A stretch of DNA of 64,000 bases from Chaenocephalus aceratus (taxonomy: Eukaryota; Chordata; Actinopteri; Perciformes; Channichthyidae). The number at the start of each line of letters is the position of its first letter. The first letter of the stretch is position 1. The notes under the pieces were generated by a model. That model had not been told where the DNA came from, ran no database searches, and saw nothing but the letters and a program-made list of their open reading frames with translations. The translations under genes and the position numbers were made by a program. Shown piece after piece: positions 1 through 12,875 of this stretch. The stretch covers positions 40,536,092 to 40,600,091 of the forward strand of contig CM043789.1 of the NCBI GenBank assembly GCA_023974075.1, written 5' to 3'.

Positions 1-179
1 ATGGCGCATTTTCACACCTGCCGCGGCAGATTCAACATGTTCAATCGGCCAAAGAAAGTCGGCCAAAGAAATCACTCTGATTGGCTGTTGCCTCTTTTGA
101 ATGACGAATACACACTACCACTGCCTGCTGGTAAGGACAGTTATTGCCACTCGTCGACTGAAGTCTTTGCGGTGTGTTC

Positions 180-256
180 GTAGGCGGGCGGCGTAGGCGG
201 GCGGCGTAGGCGGGCGGCGTAGGCGGGCGGCGTAGGCGGCGTAGGCGGCGGCGTAG
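180..256. repeat. GC-rich minisatellite, 13-bp unit
   Basis: About four direct copies of GTAGGCGGGCGGC are followed by shortened GTAGGCGGC units. Short reading frames crossing it are products of the repeat, not genes. Confidence 0.9.
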
Positions 257-1800
257 CGTACGTAAAAGTCGGGACGCCTTCGGTACGCATTATTTGGTCT
301 AGGGTTGGTGTGCAGCGGCCTTTAAACAAAGGAGTGCAATGGAGGTGTTTCAGGCAGGGGGGTGTGTGGGAGAGAAGGATCTTGGGGATTTAAGCTTTTG
401 CTGACCGTTGCATTGTGTAAATGTCCCCGCTGTGGGACTAGTAAAGGATTTATGATTCTGAAAAAACATATTCACACACTACAGGAAAGGGAAATTCTCC
501 AACAGCACAATATATCCTCTTTAAAAGCAGTGCAAAGAGTTCATGTTCTGATTACATTACAGTGTCTGATACTATCCTCATATACCCTTTTTTTAAGACA
601 TGAAGTGAGCTTTTACTCCCCCCCCCCCCCTCCATCTATGAGTAGACAAGTTCCTGCCCCAATGCTTCACTCATCTGATGAGCTGTCTGCCTTGAAACAG
701 CAGCCGCCCTGCTGAGATAACCTGCGTCTGGAAAGAAGATGAACAGGAAGTAGATAAAGAACGGCTTTTCTGATTCTGGCTGCTTTCCTAGATTGGTGTT
801 GTGTTATTGTTTCCGTGTTTGTCGAGGCCTTCAAAGCCCTTCAAAATGTCCTTGAACAGAATGATGTATTGCGTATCCCAATGTATTTTTTAACTAACTG
901 TTCATATTAAAGAATAATATATAGCTTTAATGTCATAATTTGGAAATTACAAACGTGTACATTCACAATTCTGCCCCGATTTTTCATATATATATTTTGT
1001 TGTTGTTGTTGTTATGTTCATATAAGTAGAAGAATAATTATTATACATACATTAGATAACTCTCCTTTTGATTCAGACAAACTAGTTTTCTCCAATACTT
1101 TCCTCAGATTTTTTTTTTTTGGGTGGAATGAATACCTATAGTGATGATTCAATGTAATACAATGATTTGTATAGTCTGGTACCTGAAAAAGGTCAAATGG
1201 CACTGATGGAACCACATGTGCCCAAAGCTTATTCCGCCTGGACTTTATTTACATAAACCTCTCTAAAAAAGGTCAAATGTCACTTGTTTTGCCTCAATCT
1301 TGATACAGGGTACTTATTATATGTTATACTTTGGATTCCTAAAGCTTTTAGGCTACTAACCCATCATTCAAGATTGGTCTTCACTATAAGTAATGGGTTT
1401 TCTTTAGGCGGAGACAGGAATTTACATTTTTTTTGCTATGTTCCATCTGAATTTACTCTGACACAGAAAAATCTATATTGATTCTGACACTTCTACATCC
1501 AACTCACAGATCTAACCTTGCTTTGACAACAACAATTATTCATATAAACCTTTTAGAAGTGAAGTTATAGTCATTTGTTCTGGGAATGTCAATTTCGAGC
1601 CTGAAACCTGAAAAACAGGCTCGGGTTTAACAGGTTAAAAAGAACTTGTATTTTCATTTGAATGCACTGTCCTTCTGTATGAAACAGCTCTAAATATCAA
1701 ATAAAATGTTTTCAAAGGATGAACCACTGATTACATTTCCTCATTTATAATCACCTTTCGATTAACCAGATTTCCATTAAGAGTGTGGGAGTAATAATTA
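257..1800. other. No gene or recognised repeat
   Basis: AT-rich sequence with a short poly-C run near 620-630 and several short open frames with no family resemblance. I see no exon-like structure. Confidence 0.5.
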
Positions 1801-1970
1801 ATAATAATTCCTCACATTTATTATAGCGCTTTTTCCAATGCTCAAAGCGCTTTACAAATACACATCACACACAGATTTGACATACAGGCAATGGTCACTG
1901 TGGACAATACCCACAGGAGCAAGTTCTGCTGAAGTGTCTTGCCCAAGGACACTGGGAGTGCAGATCATTC
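1801..1970. repeat. Dispersed repeat fragment (CCCACAGGAGCAA family)
   Basis: Contains 'cccacaggagcaa' and 'gaagtgtcttgcccaaggacac'. The same core recurs near 14,810-14,860, 54,365-54,415 and 58,935-58,990, so this is an interspersed element fragment. Its class cannot be decided from the fragment. Confidence 0.7.
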
Positions 1971-2873
1971 ATTGAATTCATAATTTGTGACGAATATCCA
2001 GGGTTACTGTCAGTAATGGTCTCTTTCTTTGCTCAAAACCAATTAAAAAAAACTCCTCCACACCGTCCCTTTTGCTGCAAAGATATGTAGTACCACAAGG
2101 TTTGTTCCGTCCAACCTTCATCATTTGAACAGTGGATATTGAGCGGGAGATGTTTCTGATTAGAGAGTGCACTTTTCGCTGATGCACCTATGTACATAAT
2201 TTTAAATATATTTATATATTTTATATAAGATATTACATGTCAATAAGATGACACTTAAATGTTAGGGTCTTTTTACCAACCAGAGCAGCCAGGAACCCAC
2301 ATGTTCATATTTAAAACACCATTTTAATCAGATTAAAAAGGCTTAGTTGATTCTGATTAGCCAATTTGGACATTGGTCATTTTAACAACTGTTGCTAAGG
2401 AGATCAGCATGTTGCTAAGGAGGATAAAGGGACTATGTAGGGATTGTCTGCAAATAGTTATTTCATATGAATCTGCAGAAATGTGTACAGTCAAATTAAC
2501 ATCAGCCGTGGACAACAAACATTAGTTTCATCCATTAGAAAACACTATGTAATACTTTCTGAATATTCGTTTTTTATATTTCACACATCTTTGGATTCAT
2601 GATGGCTATAGTGTCCGCAGTAACGAAAAGAAGAACAACGTAAGACAAAGAAAGAGGTTTGAAGACAGAGCGCTGGACATCAGAGAAATCAGCAGAAGAA
2701 GACAGACGGGAAGTAAACACTCACAGGAACACAGTATGGGTTGTGGCAGAGTTTAAAGACTTTCACAGACTTGGACAGTTATAGTGCTGCCGTCATTTTA
2801 AGTGACCTTTCTGTTGCCTCAGTTACAGCTGTTGGTATTCAGTGGTATATTTGTGTTTCCACAAATATACTTA
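1971..2873. other. No gene seen
   Basis: AT-rich intergenic sequence. A near-duplicate phrase ('gttgctaagga') occurs around 2,390-2,420. There are no coding features I can support. Confidence 0.5.
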
Positions 2874-3561
2874 AAGGTCACCTATCATGCAATTTTTAGG
2901 CAATAGCATAGGTCTCAGATATATACAAATATAAAAAAATATGTCTATGAAGTGTTGTGCTCAAAATACCAAACAGATCACCCATAGCCATGTCTCGTAT
3001 CCCTCTATTTCACTTCCTGTTTCAAAAGTGCTGATTTTATGTATAAAGCTTTAAAAAATAAATAAATAAATAAAGAAGGAGGGGTCTGAGCTCATGCGGG
3101 ACCTGGCAGCTTCTGGCTAAACTAAATACTGCGGTGATGAAACGCCATATCATGGATTATCAAGGATTCTCTCTGAAACAGTTTGGAGCTCAAAGGCTTT
3201 CTCTCTTGCCGGTTAGACCACAAAGTGAGTTCCTTTTTACTTCCTGCTTCTTCACACACATGCTCTCCAGTACAGGTTAGCTCTGAGTGTTAGCGTACTG
3301 ACCATATTACGTCCAAAACAGTCGGGCATTGTTTCTGATAGCAACGTTTCTGATTGGGCCGTGGGTCCAGATTTCCGATATTACGTCATATCGGACGCAA
3401 ATCTGGATCAGCTCCGTTGTAGCCCCGTTTTTAGAGATTTGGGTACGGAGGAAAAGAGAGAGGGTTTTATTTTCTGACGCTGCCTGAGTTCCCCGACACA
3501 CCGGGGACACATAGTTATGTATAAAAGACATCAAAAAGTGAATTTTGCATGATAGGTCCCT
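2874..3561. mobile_element. Non-autonomous DNA transposon (AGGTCACCTATCATGCAA termini)
   Basis: The left end reads AGGTCACCTATCATGCAA and the right end TTGCATGATAGGTCCCT, an imperfect terminal inverted repeat enclosing about 690 bp. No transposase is visible inside. An internal AATA/AAATA low-complexity tract lies near 3,050-3,075. Target duplication is unclear, so the superfamily is unassigned. Confidence 0.7.
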
Positions 3562-3654
3562 ATCTGCACGAGTCAAAGAGGATCAGTCCTTACTTTGCTT
3601 AGAAATAAAGAAAGGGTTATTAGTAAATGATCAATCTCCTATTTTCCTAATCTT

Positions 3655-3775
3655 CTGATTTGTATTCCATATTGTATTCCTTCTTATTCCATTCCATTGC
3701 AATGTAAATACTGTCAAATTCCTCGTACGTGTAAACCTACCTGGTAATAAACCTGTTTCTGATTCTGATTCTAAG
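3655..3775 (+). mobile_element. Retrotransposon 3' tail fragment
   Basis: Ends in 'aataaacctgtttctgattctgattct', a poly(A)-signal-like stretch followed by a short GATTCT microsatellite. This is typical of 3' ends of teleost non-LTR retrotransposons. There is no coding part. Confidence 0.55.
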
Positions 3776-4093
3776 ACTTAGTTATATTTTATATTTTTGA
3801 ATCAAAGTTATATTTAAATAATTAGTAATGCTGACAGAAAAGCAGTTCAATAATGGAGGATAATAATTAAACTGTGTTGGTTACAGCAGATGCAGAGGAA
3901 AAAAAGATCAAATGAAAAACTTGGAAAGCAACAAGAGTGGGAAAGTTTTAAGACAGAAAACTCTGAAGTTGAATAGAAGAGTTGGATATGATTCAGAAAT
4001 GCAGTCTCTAGAGTATATATTTTCGACATTTCTGAAGGATATAATTGGTGTTTAATACCAATAAGCAGTGCCAAGGAAGTAAAGTTCTATTAT

Positions 4094-4830
4094 GGCGCTT
4101 TTCCACTGCAGCACGTAGCACGGTTTAAGTGTGCCGTGCCAAACCCAGCCCGCTTTTCTTTTCTTTCTTTCCACCAGGGGTAGTTCCGGCTCAGCGCTAC
4201 TTTGTCACCTTTTTTCTGGCCCTCCAAAGTCGAGGTTCTTACCGGGCCAACAACCGGGCTGAATATGCTAAACTAGTGACGTAAACTCTCTCGACTGCTG
4301 ATTGGTCAGAAAGAATCGTCACAATCGTTGCGTGAGATAATCTTACCAAAACATCAGCCGTTAGCTGTTAGCTGTTCAGAAACTGGACAAAAGTTAAACA
4401 AGTACACACCACAGACTGTCTGTGTCATGGCGAATACAGTCGCTGGTTTATTTATGTCTGTAGGCCGTTGTTGTGAGTGTGGACGGAGCATATACAACGT
4501 TAGCTTAGCCGATCTCCATTTAGAAAACACGCATTTTAAAAGGTTTTTCGCCTGCCGTCTGTCTGCAGACTTGTCAAAGCATTAATTCATGGTTTTTACT
4601 AACCGGTGTCAGTATGTTGATACTTAAGTTGTTGCATACATCAAGGGACGCTTGCAGCATTTTTGAAAACAGAGGAGCTACCGCGCGCCAAACAGCCGAT
4701 CGCCACGCCTACACTGCGTTACTATAGTTACTACCACAGTAACTAAACTGTAATGGAAACGCAGCATAACGTGAGCCTGGCCTAACCATACCGTTCTAAG
4801 CCGTGCTAGGTCCTGTAGTGGAAAAGCGCC
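4094..4830. mobile_element. MITE-like DNA element, GGCGCTTTTCCACT TIR, AT target site
   Basis: The ends read GGCGCTTTTCCACTGCAG and ...GTAGTGGAAAAGCGCC and are flanked by AT on each side. A further inner match (GCACGG / CCGTGC) extends the inverted repeat. A 2-bp AT target duplication fits the ISL2EU/Harbinger group (known for that group; inferred here). No transposase ORF is visible in the 737 bp. Confidence 0.75.
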
Positions 4831-5571
4831 ATTATTGTATTATAGGGAAAAGTAAATGTGGAGAAGTGAGATTAATAATGTCGACTAAACAAATGAAGTA
4901 ACTTCATACTTTAAATTATTGTTATTTTTTCAGATTTTTACATTTGTATTCTGTGTATTTTAGTTTAAATTGTATGTTATGTTGTATGCCCTGTTACCAT
5001 AGTTTTATATGATGCACATAATACATTTAAAAAACATATTAATAATAACATAAATCGTACTTGAATTGAAATATTCAGGAGGATAAATGCATTCATAAAA
5101 AAAGCATTTGACAAACAGTTAAGTCTTATTTCTAGCATTTTAACGGATAACAGATACACAGCCTTGATTGCATTGTAGAAGAAATACTTGTAGTGTGTTT
5201 TTCTAGCTTTCTCTGACAATAGAAATAAGGACGTTTTTATATTATACCTTCCTAACTGCAGCTGCTTGAGTGTAAACAGCAACCCAAGCACTATTAAGAA
5301 TTCAATAAGTGGATATTTCTTCACTGAAACTGAGATATTAAATTCCCACCAAGCTAGATCTGTGCACATCTAACCTTTATGAACTCAATTTTAAATCAGA
5401 AACACAAGTGAAATCCAAATAAATATTTATCACCCACATTCTCTTGAATAAAAAACCTATTAAAATAAAAGTGCTGTAGAGTAAAAACACATCAAATATA
5501 ACCTTAATCGGCCTTTCTCAACTGTTATTAGGTCATTTGTACTTGCCAAGGGGAACCTGAACCAATAAAAC
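4831..5571. other. No gene seen
   Basis: AT-rich. A 130-codon minus-strand open frame spans 4,977-5,369 but has no recognisable motif and a composition expected by chance. Confidence 0.5.
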
Positions 5572-5925
5572 AGTGGCATGCAAGCAGCGTTCAGTTATTA
5601 CTGTATGCTCCAAATATCTGGAACAAGCTCCCAGAAACCTGCAGGTACAGCAACTCTGACTACTTTTAAATCCAGGCTGAAGACTTTTCTTTTTGTCGCT
5701 GCTTTTAATTGAACTATTCATATCTTAGACTGCACTGTAACTTTTATCCATGTATTTTTTCTTTTAAAGTTTATTTTATTAGCTTTTCTTTTTAATGACT
5801 GATTTTAAAATGCCATTTTCTGAATGTCTTTCATTTTTTGTAAAGCACTTTGAATTGCCTTGTGTTGAAAAGTGCTATATAAATAAACTTGCCTTGCCTT
5901 GCCTTGCCTTGCCTTGCATGGGCAC
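5572..5925 (+). mobile_element. L2/CR1-type LINE 3' end, 5'-truncated
   Basis: A short coding remnant (pattern IW/ISG..S..P......T.FKSRLKTFLF) precedes a 3' UTR ending 'aaataaacttg' and a CCTTG pentanucleotide array at about 5,890-5,918. Fish L2-like LINE ORFs typically end in that KSRLKTFLF pattern. Related 3' ends in the opposite orientation occur at 28,995-29,245 and 11,469-11,515. Confidence 0.75.
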
Positions 5926-8900
5926 TAGTAGAAATATAATTGTATATGTGGGGATACTGAATCGCCACATTTTGGCCAATCAGGAGAAAGCCAAAAAACA
6001 GTTTTTAACCACAAAAGAAATCTCACAATCTCTTTAATATGGTAACAGAAAAACACATTTTAATAGATGGTAATAAGGTAATTTATACAAAGGGTGTACA
6101 ATGAAGTGTGATCTACGATATTCACACCAGCTTGGTTTTCAGAATGCTCAAAATCACGCTCAATCACTATAGTTTCTCAAAAGGGCCTGAGGGGCAGACT
6201 GACTGACACGATCTGCCAACATGAGGTTTACATGAAGTGGAGGAAGGATCAAAATGCCCTTGTGTATACGCCTCTGTTAAGCCCTAACGAAAGAGCGTTG
6301 TCACACTCTGATTGGCTGAAAGGGGGAACGCACCAAGCTGCTCTCAAGTCTTAATTAGGAGACAAGTGGTGTGAACAACCTCTAATCAATAAATAAAGAT
6401 AAAAAAACAGGTAAGGCTAAATGACAACAAGAAGTACCACAGACTGAGCTACGTCATACATGACCGCTAGGGTGCATCAAAAAACACAATTCTTGAATTT
6501 TGATATGGCTGGGTGCTAAAAGTGTTCCAATATATGTAGAAACAACACATGCAAATATATTTTTCCAATACATGATGATTTAGGGGTGCCACCGCACATC
6601 TGTTTTTGTTGGATAAAGTGGTAAACAATGCTCAATGGGCGCCATGGAGATCTGAGGTAAACAAGACTGCAGTTCAAGAAAACTGAGGTGATCTTTCTGT
6701 TTTTGTGTTGGGTATGTATTATTACATATTACTGTCATATCTGTAGATGTGTCTTTGTATACTTAAGTCATATTTATAGGTATTTGGTGCTCATTACATC
6801 TAGCTAACGTTAGCTAGCAATAGTTTGCTAACCACATTTATCTATCTAGCTATAAAGCTATAAAGCTTAACATCAACAGTAGCAGCTATTCTAGAGTGGA
6901 CAATGTCATATTCAGAGTATTGATGTCTCATGTTTATTGAGAGTAGCATTGTAGTTGTTACAGTAAATTAACATTTTAAATATAAGTATATTTGCGAGCA
7001 CAGGTAGCTACTCTGGTAGTAACGGTAAGTTATGTTGAAGTTAGACTATGTACAGCTAACATTTGAGGCTTATGCAAGCATGGTTTATCATAATTGAGTG
7101 ATATTAGATAATTAACCGCTTATATAAATATATATTAACATGATTGTTTTGTTGTCATTCCTTTGGTTTACATCTAAAATAATTCCATACAAAATGGTAA
7201 AACATATGTACTTCTGTTTTGAGAGTATTGAAAGAATAAAGTCTTTTGGTTATGTTTTCAATAATGCTGAATAGAAAGACATCTGCTTGGACAGAAGTCT
7301 ATGAGAAATTGACCCTACTTCTTTCTTGGTGGTTCCAATTGGCAACATTTTTAAATCTTCACCCAACCACAAAATGGCCACGGTTGAACATCTAAACTTG
7401 AGGCATCATAACTGTAGTCGACAAAAAAATAGATGACTTCCTCCACTGTTTAATGTATGTACAGTACATGTTTACAAATGTGTTACAATGCATACAATGA
7501 ACGGCTTTTTGTCAGGGTCATTTGCGAGTACGCTTGTTAAACCTTAACATCTCTTTTGCTACAGAGTTGTATTGTATCGTAGAAGCAGTTTCACATTCAG
7601 TAATGTAAGTGCTTTTGTACACAGTAATGTTGTTTGTATTGCTTGCACTCAAGCCTTTAAACAGGCTTTTATACCATTACATGTATTGCTTCAAGCACCA
7701 CACGAAATGCATCTGGATGCTTTGTTTTCCTTCCCAATCACTGGCATACAAAGCGTCCTCGGCATAATACAAACCAAAACAGTGTATGGTCCTCCAGCAT
7801 ACATTCAGGTATAGTGATTGTGTATTCGAGGCTTCGAGGGAAAGGTCATCTATTCTTTATTAAGATGTCATCCAGACTTCATCAGGATGGAGAGCACACT
7901 GAAAAGATTGAGTTGGATTGTAAAGTGCCATCAATAGGCGGGCTGGGTGAAAAATTGCACGCACTCTGTGAAAGGTTGGTGCTGATCAAGGCCGCAGTGA
8001 AGGCTTGATTGTATGTGATACATAAGTTAGTGTTGCCCATTCGCTTCCTACGACTGTATCTCTCCAGTTTCCCTCCAACAAGGACCTTCACTTTCGAGAT
8101 GTGAATTTGCTTTGCTGAAATGGCTCTGCTTGAAAAGGTGACAGACATTATTATTCTCTGTAAACCTGAGATAGATCAAAATGAAACAGGTGCTAGGGAA
8201 CTTGTCATCTGTAACACAAGTCGAGATTTAGAGAAATACGGGGGGAAAGGGTAGCTCTGAAATTCCAAACAAGTAACCCATACTGTTATAATAACCGCAC
8301 ATGAGCTCCGTCTGAATTGTACACGCTCCGATACCTTAAGTCTCCATGAAAGCTGAATTATTCTGTAGAGCTGAATTCATTCAAATCAGTGCAGGGCTTC
8401 AAGCCTTTTGCCCGACAATAAGCGCTTATTGCTGCGGCTACCGCTTCCTTGTTAGCGAGGAACGGCTCAAGCCCTGGAGGTGACCACAAATCCACAAAAG
8501 CTTCTGCCTAAAAAGACACATTGTAATGGAAAGTTTAAAACCCAAACAGCAGAATATGTCTTTTTTAACTTGAGGTGTGTGTGCTTTTTGCTTTCTTATA
8601 CCGCCGACTCAAACAACAGAGTTAACGCTCGCTTTTATTCCTTGACATTTCCTCAAGAATATATTGTCACTGAAGACTTAACCTCGACAAGAAATAAAGG
8701 ATTTTGTTAGATCAAGTTCTTCCCCCCCCCCCCCCATCATAACAAGATACAGCACTTTCATGTTATAATGACATATTTTTCTCATTATTGAGACAAACCA
8801 TAGTATGTCGTCATAAAAAGAAACTTTCCTTGTTAAAATGACATGAAAACTTTTGATAGTGTTCTCTCATCACAGCAAGCTGGAATGTTGACGTGGCAAG

Positions 8901-9377
8901 AAAGGTTAATAAGTGCGCTTAACGATGACAACAAGTCTTCTACCTGAAAGACAGCAAAGTTATTTCTCTAAGTTTAGAAACAACAAAGTCTAAGGCAGTT
9001 CAATTTTCAACATTCATTTTTTAAACAGTTTTTCAAGGTTATTCTTTTGGGAAAATGCAAAAACTGTAACACAGATGTATGACTGTAAAGGTCTGATTAG
9101 GTTGAACCCAAAGCAAATATTCACCTTGCTAGTTTTTCACTTTCATTGTTCATTTTCCCACCAAAACGGTGCTGAATATGGATGTACAGTATAAAGGAAA
9201 CTGGCTACAGCATTGGAGTTATTACAAATAACCAACATTTTTGCATCCATTCAGCCTTTGTAAGTGTTCATAATGGGAAGTTGATGAACCTCTTTCACAA
9301 TGTAAGTCTATGGGAAAACTCTGTTGGGCCCAATAGCATCATGTTGCTAAGTGCTAGCCAGTTAGCAACAATACCAA
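5926..9377. other. Long gene-free stretch
   Basis: I recognise no exon, RNA gene or complete element. A 77-bp segment at 8,399-8,475 begins CAGGGCTTCAAGCC and ends GGCTCAAGCCCTG, possibly a tiny hAT-like MITE, but I could not find a convincing target duplication. A poly-C run lies at about 8,723-8,735. Confidence 0.45.
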
Positions 9378-9509
9378 CCATATATTTATTTGTTTATATG
9401 ACAGATCAGCCTCTAACTGATCTTGACATTTACCAGAATAGTTTCCTATTCTGGTAAATGTCAAGATCAGTTAGAGGCTGATCTGTCATATAAACAAATA
9501 AATATATGG
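9378..9509. repeat. Perfect hairpin: 64-bp arms, 4-nt loop
   Basis: Positions 9,378-9,441 are the exact reverse complement of 9,446-9,509, separated only by TTTC. The arms start CCATATATTTATTTG and end CCAGAATAG. I see no mismatch. It is far longer and more perfect than a microRNA precursor and lacks transposon-like ends or flanking duplication. Confidence 0.9.
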
Positions 9510-9757
9510 TATATTCTGTACTTTACTGAATTGGAGTTTTAAAGCCTTGGAATAAAATTGATGGAATTAAAAACTAAAATATTTAAAAGAGGGCCATCAA
9601 AAGCAACAATGTCTGCTTGGGTCAAGACAATTTCATCTCCGAACATCTCCATGTTCTTCACCCCACTTTTTCCTTGTGGGTATATGGCATTTGTGACCTA
9701 ACATTGTAATTAGATAGTTTTGAAGGGGTTTACAAAATACACTAAACAATTAATTAA

Positions 9758-10120
9758 AGGTGGGGTAGGTACTGTAAGTTTGAGAAACCGGCTCGAGATC
9801 GCTAGAATTTGAAAATACACAACCGGAGAAAATCTGCCACTTCCCTATAGAGCCCCTCCTCCAACACACACGAACGCGCACATGACCAATGAGGGCACGA
9901 GATCAGTTTGTGCCCCGATGGAAGGCTGACAGGCAGGTAGGCCATCCAATCGATTGGTCGTGCTTTTTACAGTATTACGGCTTCTACAGATGACATTTTT
10001 GTATGGATTTGTTGTCAAAGCACTTCAGATATTCATTGCTATCGGGATGTTAAGAGCATTCCATGGAATATAACAAAAAGTGTATCTCGAGCCGGTTTCT
10101 GAAACTTACCTACCCCACCT
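9758..10120. mobile_element. TTAA-flanked MITE (AGGTGGGGTAGGT family), copy 1
   Basis: Begins AGGTGGGGTAGGT and ends ACCTACCCCACCT, with TTAA immediately outside both ends (9,754-9,757 and 10,121-10,124). The inverted termini also share CCGGCTCGAG / CTCGAGCCGG. A TTAA target site is characteristic of piggyBac and Kolobok-type elements; which one applies here is undecided. Relatives are at 10,125, 12,876 and 34,449. Confidence 0.85.
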
Positions 10121-10124
10121 TTAA

Positions 10125-10432
10125 CATCCTGATAGCAATGAATATCTGAAGTGCTTTGACAAAAGATCCATAAAAACATAGTCATCTCTGGAAGCCGTAG
10201 CGCTGTAAAAAGCACGACCAATCATCTGAGCCGGCTAAAGTAACTGGATGGCCTACCTGCCTGTCAGCCTTCCATCGGGGCACAAACTTACCTCGTGCCC
10301 TCATTGGTCATGAGCGCGTTCGTGTGTGTTGAAGGAGGGGCTCTGTAAGGAAGTGGCAGATTTTTTTCCGGTTGTGTATTTTCAAATTCTAGCGATCTCG
10401 AGCCGGTTTCTCCAAAATGACCTACCCCACCT
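10125..10432. mobile_element. TTAA MITE copy 2, inverted relative to copy 1
   Basis: Directly abuts copy 1 and shares its TTAA. It is in the opposite orientation, starts inside the element at 'catcctgatagcaatg' (about 45 terminal bases missing) and ends ACCTACCCCACCT followed by TTAA at 10,433-10,436. Confidence 0.85.
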
Positions 10433-10436
10433 TTAA

Positions 10437-11468
10437 ATTATTATATTTAAATAATTCAAAAAAAAATACCTGTTTGAAAAGATCTTCCCATAAAACAGAC
10501 AGTTTCCATTATATTAGGATGAAGATCAGATGTAGTTATTTACAGCATGATCAAAATCAAATTATTACAGTAAGTTATCATTTAAAAAACCTGTTGCACA
10601 CCATATGCATTTCTTATTAACCTAATATAATATAAATGATGTCACACACTTCACTTTCATTTCTTTAAAAGTATGCATGTTAGTACTCTTTTATTTGAAA
10701 GTGCACAACTTATCCTTAATGCAGGGTATTAAACTTGTACACTTAATTTATTGAGTAATTTACTTTAAATATTCATGCTATTACTCCAAATCGTGAACTA
10801 AAAGGCGTGCAGCTGCAGTGCTCGAACAGTGAGGATGCATGACTGTGTGTTTTAACCTTTACACAATTACAGAATGCATTACCCATTAGAGCCTGTTAAC
10901 CCTCACGCTTTCTGCTACTGTTTTATAAATGCCGCTGTGGGTAGAGTGCACGCGGTGGGAGGTATAAATAGAAGTGAAATATGTTGACGTTTTTAAGCTC
11001 AGTTGGGAGAGCACTGAGGCTGCGTGAGGCTTGTGCTCAGCTCTTAAAGAGATGTGATCTGACCTCATGGCACACGATTGATCTGTGGTAAAAGGATTGT
11101 CATAGGGATCTCAAATGTGAGGCCTCGGCACAGTCTGTATCATATTTTCAAATGACATTGCTGTACAACGTTAATGCATATTCTGATGCCATTTTATTTC
11201 ATTATGTCGGCGTCAGCGTCGTATCGACTGGCTGATATCTAACGCTTGTGAGTGGCTCAGCCATCAGCAGGGACTCACGCATTTCAGAGGGATATCAGGT
11301 TTGACTTCAATATTTCCAGTTACTATGCACCAACAATGTCGTCAATCTGTCTGTTTCTGGTCAAAGGCGGCGTTTGTTTTCTAGATTATAAATGTATTTT
11401 ACGTCAAAGGATATTTCTTTAAATGTCTTTTTTGTGATGTAAAAAAGAAAAAAACAGCATTTTTGTAA
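10437..11468. other. No gene seen
   Basis: AT-rich intergenic DNA. The short open frames have no recognisable motif. Confidence 0.5.
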
Positions 11469-11515
11469 TAAATAAAGGCAAGGCAATGCAAGTTGATTTA
11501 TATAGCACTGATTGC
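11469..11515 (-). mobile_element. L2-type LINE tail fragment
   Basis: 'aataaataaaggcaaggcaatgcaag' read on the minus strand resembles the 'CTTGCCTTG...TTTATT' LINE tail seen at 5,880-5,920. Confidence 0.5.
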
Positions 11516-11555
11516 CCAAATATCTTTAAAAGAAACAAAAGAAATGCAATGACTG

Positions 11556-12871
11556 CCCAGCTAGAAAAGTTTGGTTCTAAAACATCTGAGAATGTTACAT
11601 TCATTGTTCTATGGTTTCAGCGGGAAGTTTTCTTTTGGTTCCCAGAACGTTATTCTGAAAGGTAGGATTCGATAAAAACATTCTTAAAGTGTTTGGTGAT
11701 AACATTGTTCGAACATTATGCCCGACTGTTCTAAAATGTTTTCAGCTGCAAGTTAGATTTGTTTATGTTGCCAGAATGTTATTATTTTAAAGAAGGACAA
11801 CATGCTTTGTTTAAAACTTAATGCAAATGTTCGGTGGTAACAATTTACTAAAATATGTTTACATTATTTGAACATAAGACATATTCCTGTAATTGTTCAA
11901 CTCAAAATTCCTGGGTAAGTGCACTGACCACGTCAGTCCATCAGGATGATTTTGATAGTTTACATAACTATTGGAATTTGACTATTAACACATGTGAAAG
12001 GATGACTCGGAATCAGCTGTGAGCGTAACATTTGTTCGTTAGAAAAGGGGAGCTGGGAGTGGAGGTTGGTTATGGCGGCAGTGGGAAACAGTTGTTCGGG
12101 TAGAGAGGCCTGGCTGGTCTTGGGAGTGTGGAGAGGCTGCTTGGTGGAGCTGATTCCTCCTGGGAGAGACACACAAATGAGTGTGAGGAAAAATCAGGAA
12201 AAGTTGTCAAAGAATATGCTGGCAAAAAGCTGGAGCGGCCGCAACGAACCGTTCACGACAACAATCCGGCAGGGATGAGTGCAGGCTGCAGGCTTTCATA
12301 GTGTGGCTGGTGAGCAGGTTGCAGGTGTGGTTGATTGGAGATCGCTCCCAGCCGTGTCGAGCAGACCAGCAGGCAGAGAGAGAGACACACAGTAGAAGCA
12401 AACACATACAAACACTAACAGGGGTTTCAGGGACGGGCAGTCGGTCCGTTCCTCGATATGTCTGTCGGTCTCAAATCTAAAGGGTGCAATAACGATTTTG
12501 ATCCAATATGCATAAGCAGCGGACACTGTTTATACGCAGCCCTCACAAACGGCCAGATAGCTTATCTAACAGGTAGAACCTACATACGAGACACAACCTT
12601 TATAGTCGGAAAAAAGTGTGTATTTTCTGATATTTTACACACATGATATTATGAATACCGTGGGCCGACATACCTTAGTGTGACTATAAGTGCATGTGAG
12701 TGAATATTGGCATGCAACAAGTCTGATTTTTAAAGCGCTCTAGAAATAAATCTGACCATGACCGTGTTAATATTCGCCATAACAAGAATGTTTTATAAAA
12801 AAAGAATAACATCCTGAAAACATCCTCTGAATGTTTCTTGGAGAATGTTCTTTATTTGTTATCATGTCATT
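11556..12871. repeat. Degenerate interspersed repeat (GTTCTTTGG / AACGTT-rich)
   Basis: Phrases such as 'cagcgggaagttttcttttggtt', 'agaacgttattctgaaa' and 'aaataaatctgacc' recur near 23,350-23,400 and 23,640-23,720. They also resume after the MITE at 13,226-13,440, where the stretch ends 'cgctgggcga'. The left edge carries 'cccagctag'. This looks like one decayed element family interrupted by other DNA. The central part (about 12,000-12,650) shows no recognisable gene. Confidence 0.5.
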
Positions 12872-12875
12872 TTAA

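Noticed and set aside
9378..9509. MicroRNA precursor
   Set aside because: Arms of 64 bp with no bulge and a 4-nt loop do not look like a metazoan pre-miRNA. Reported as a hairpin instead.
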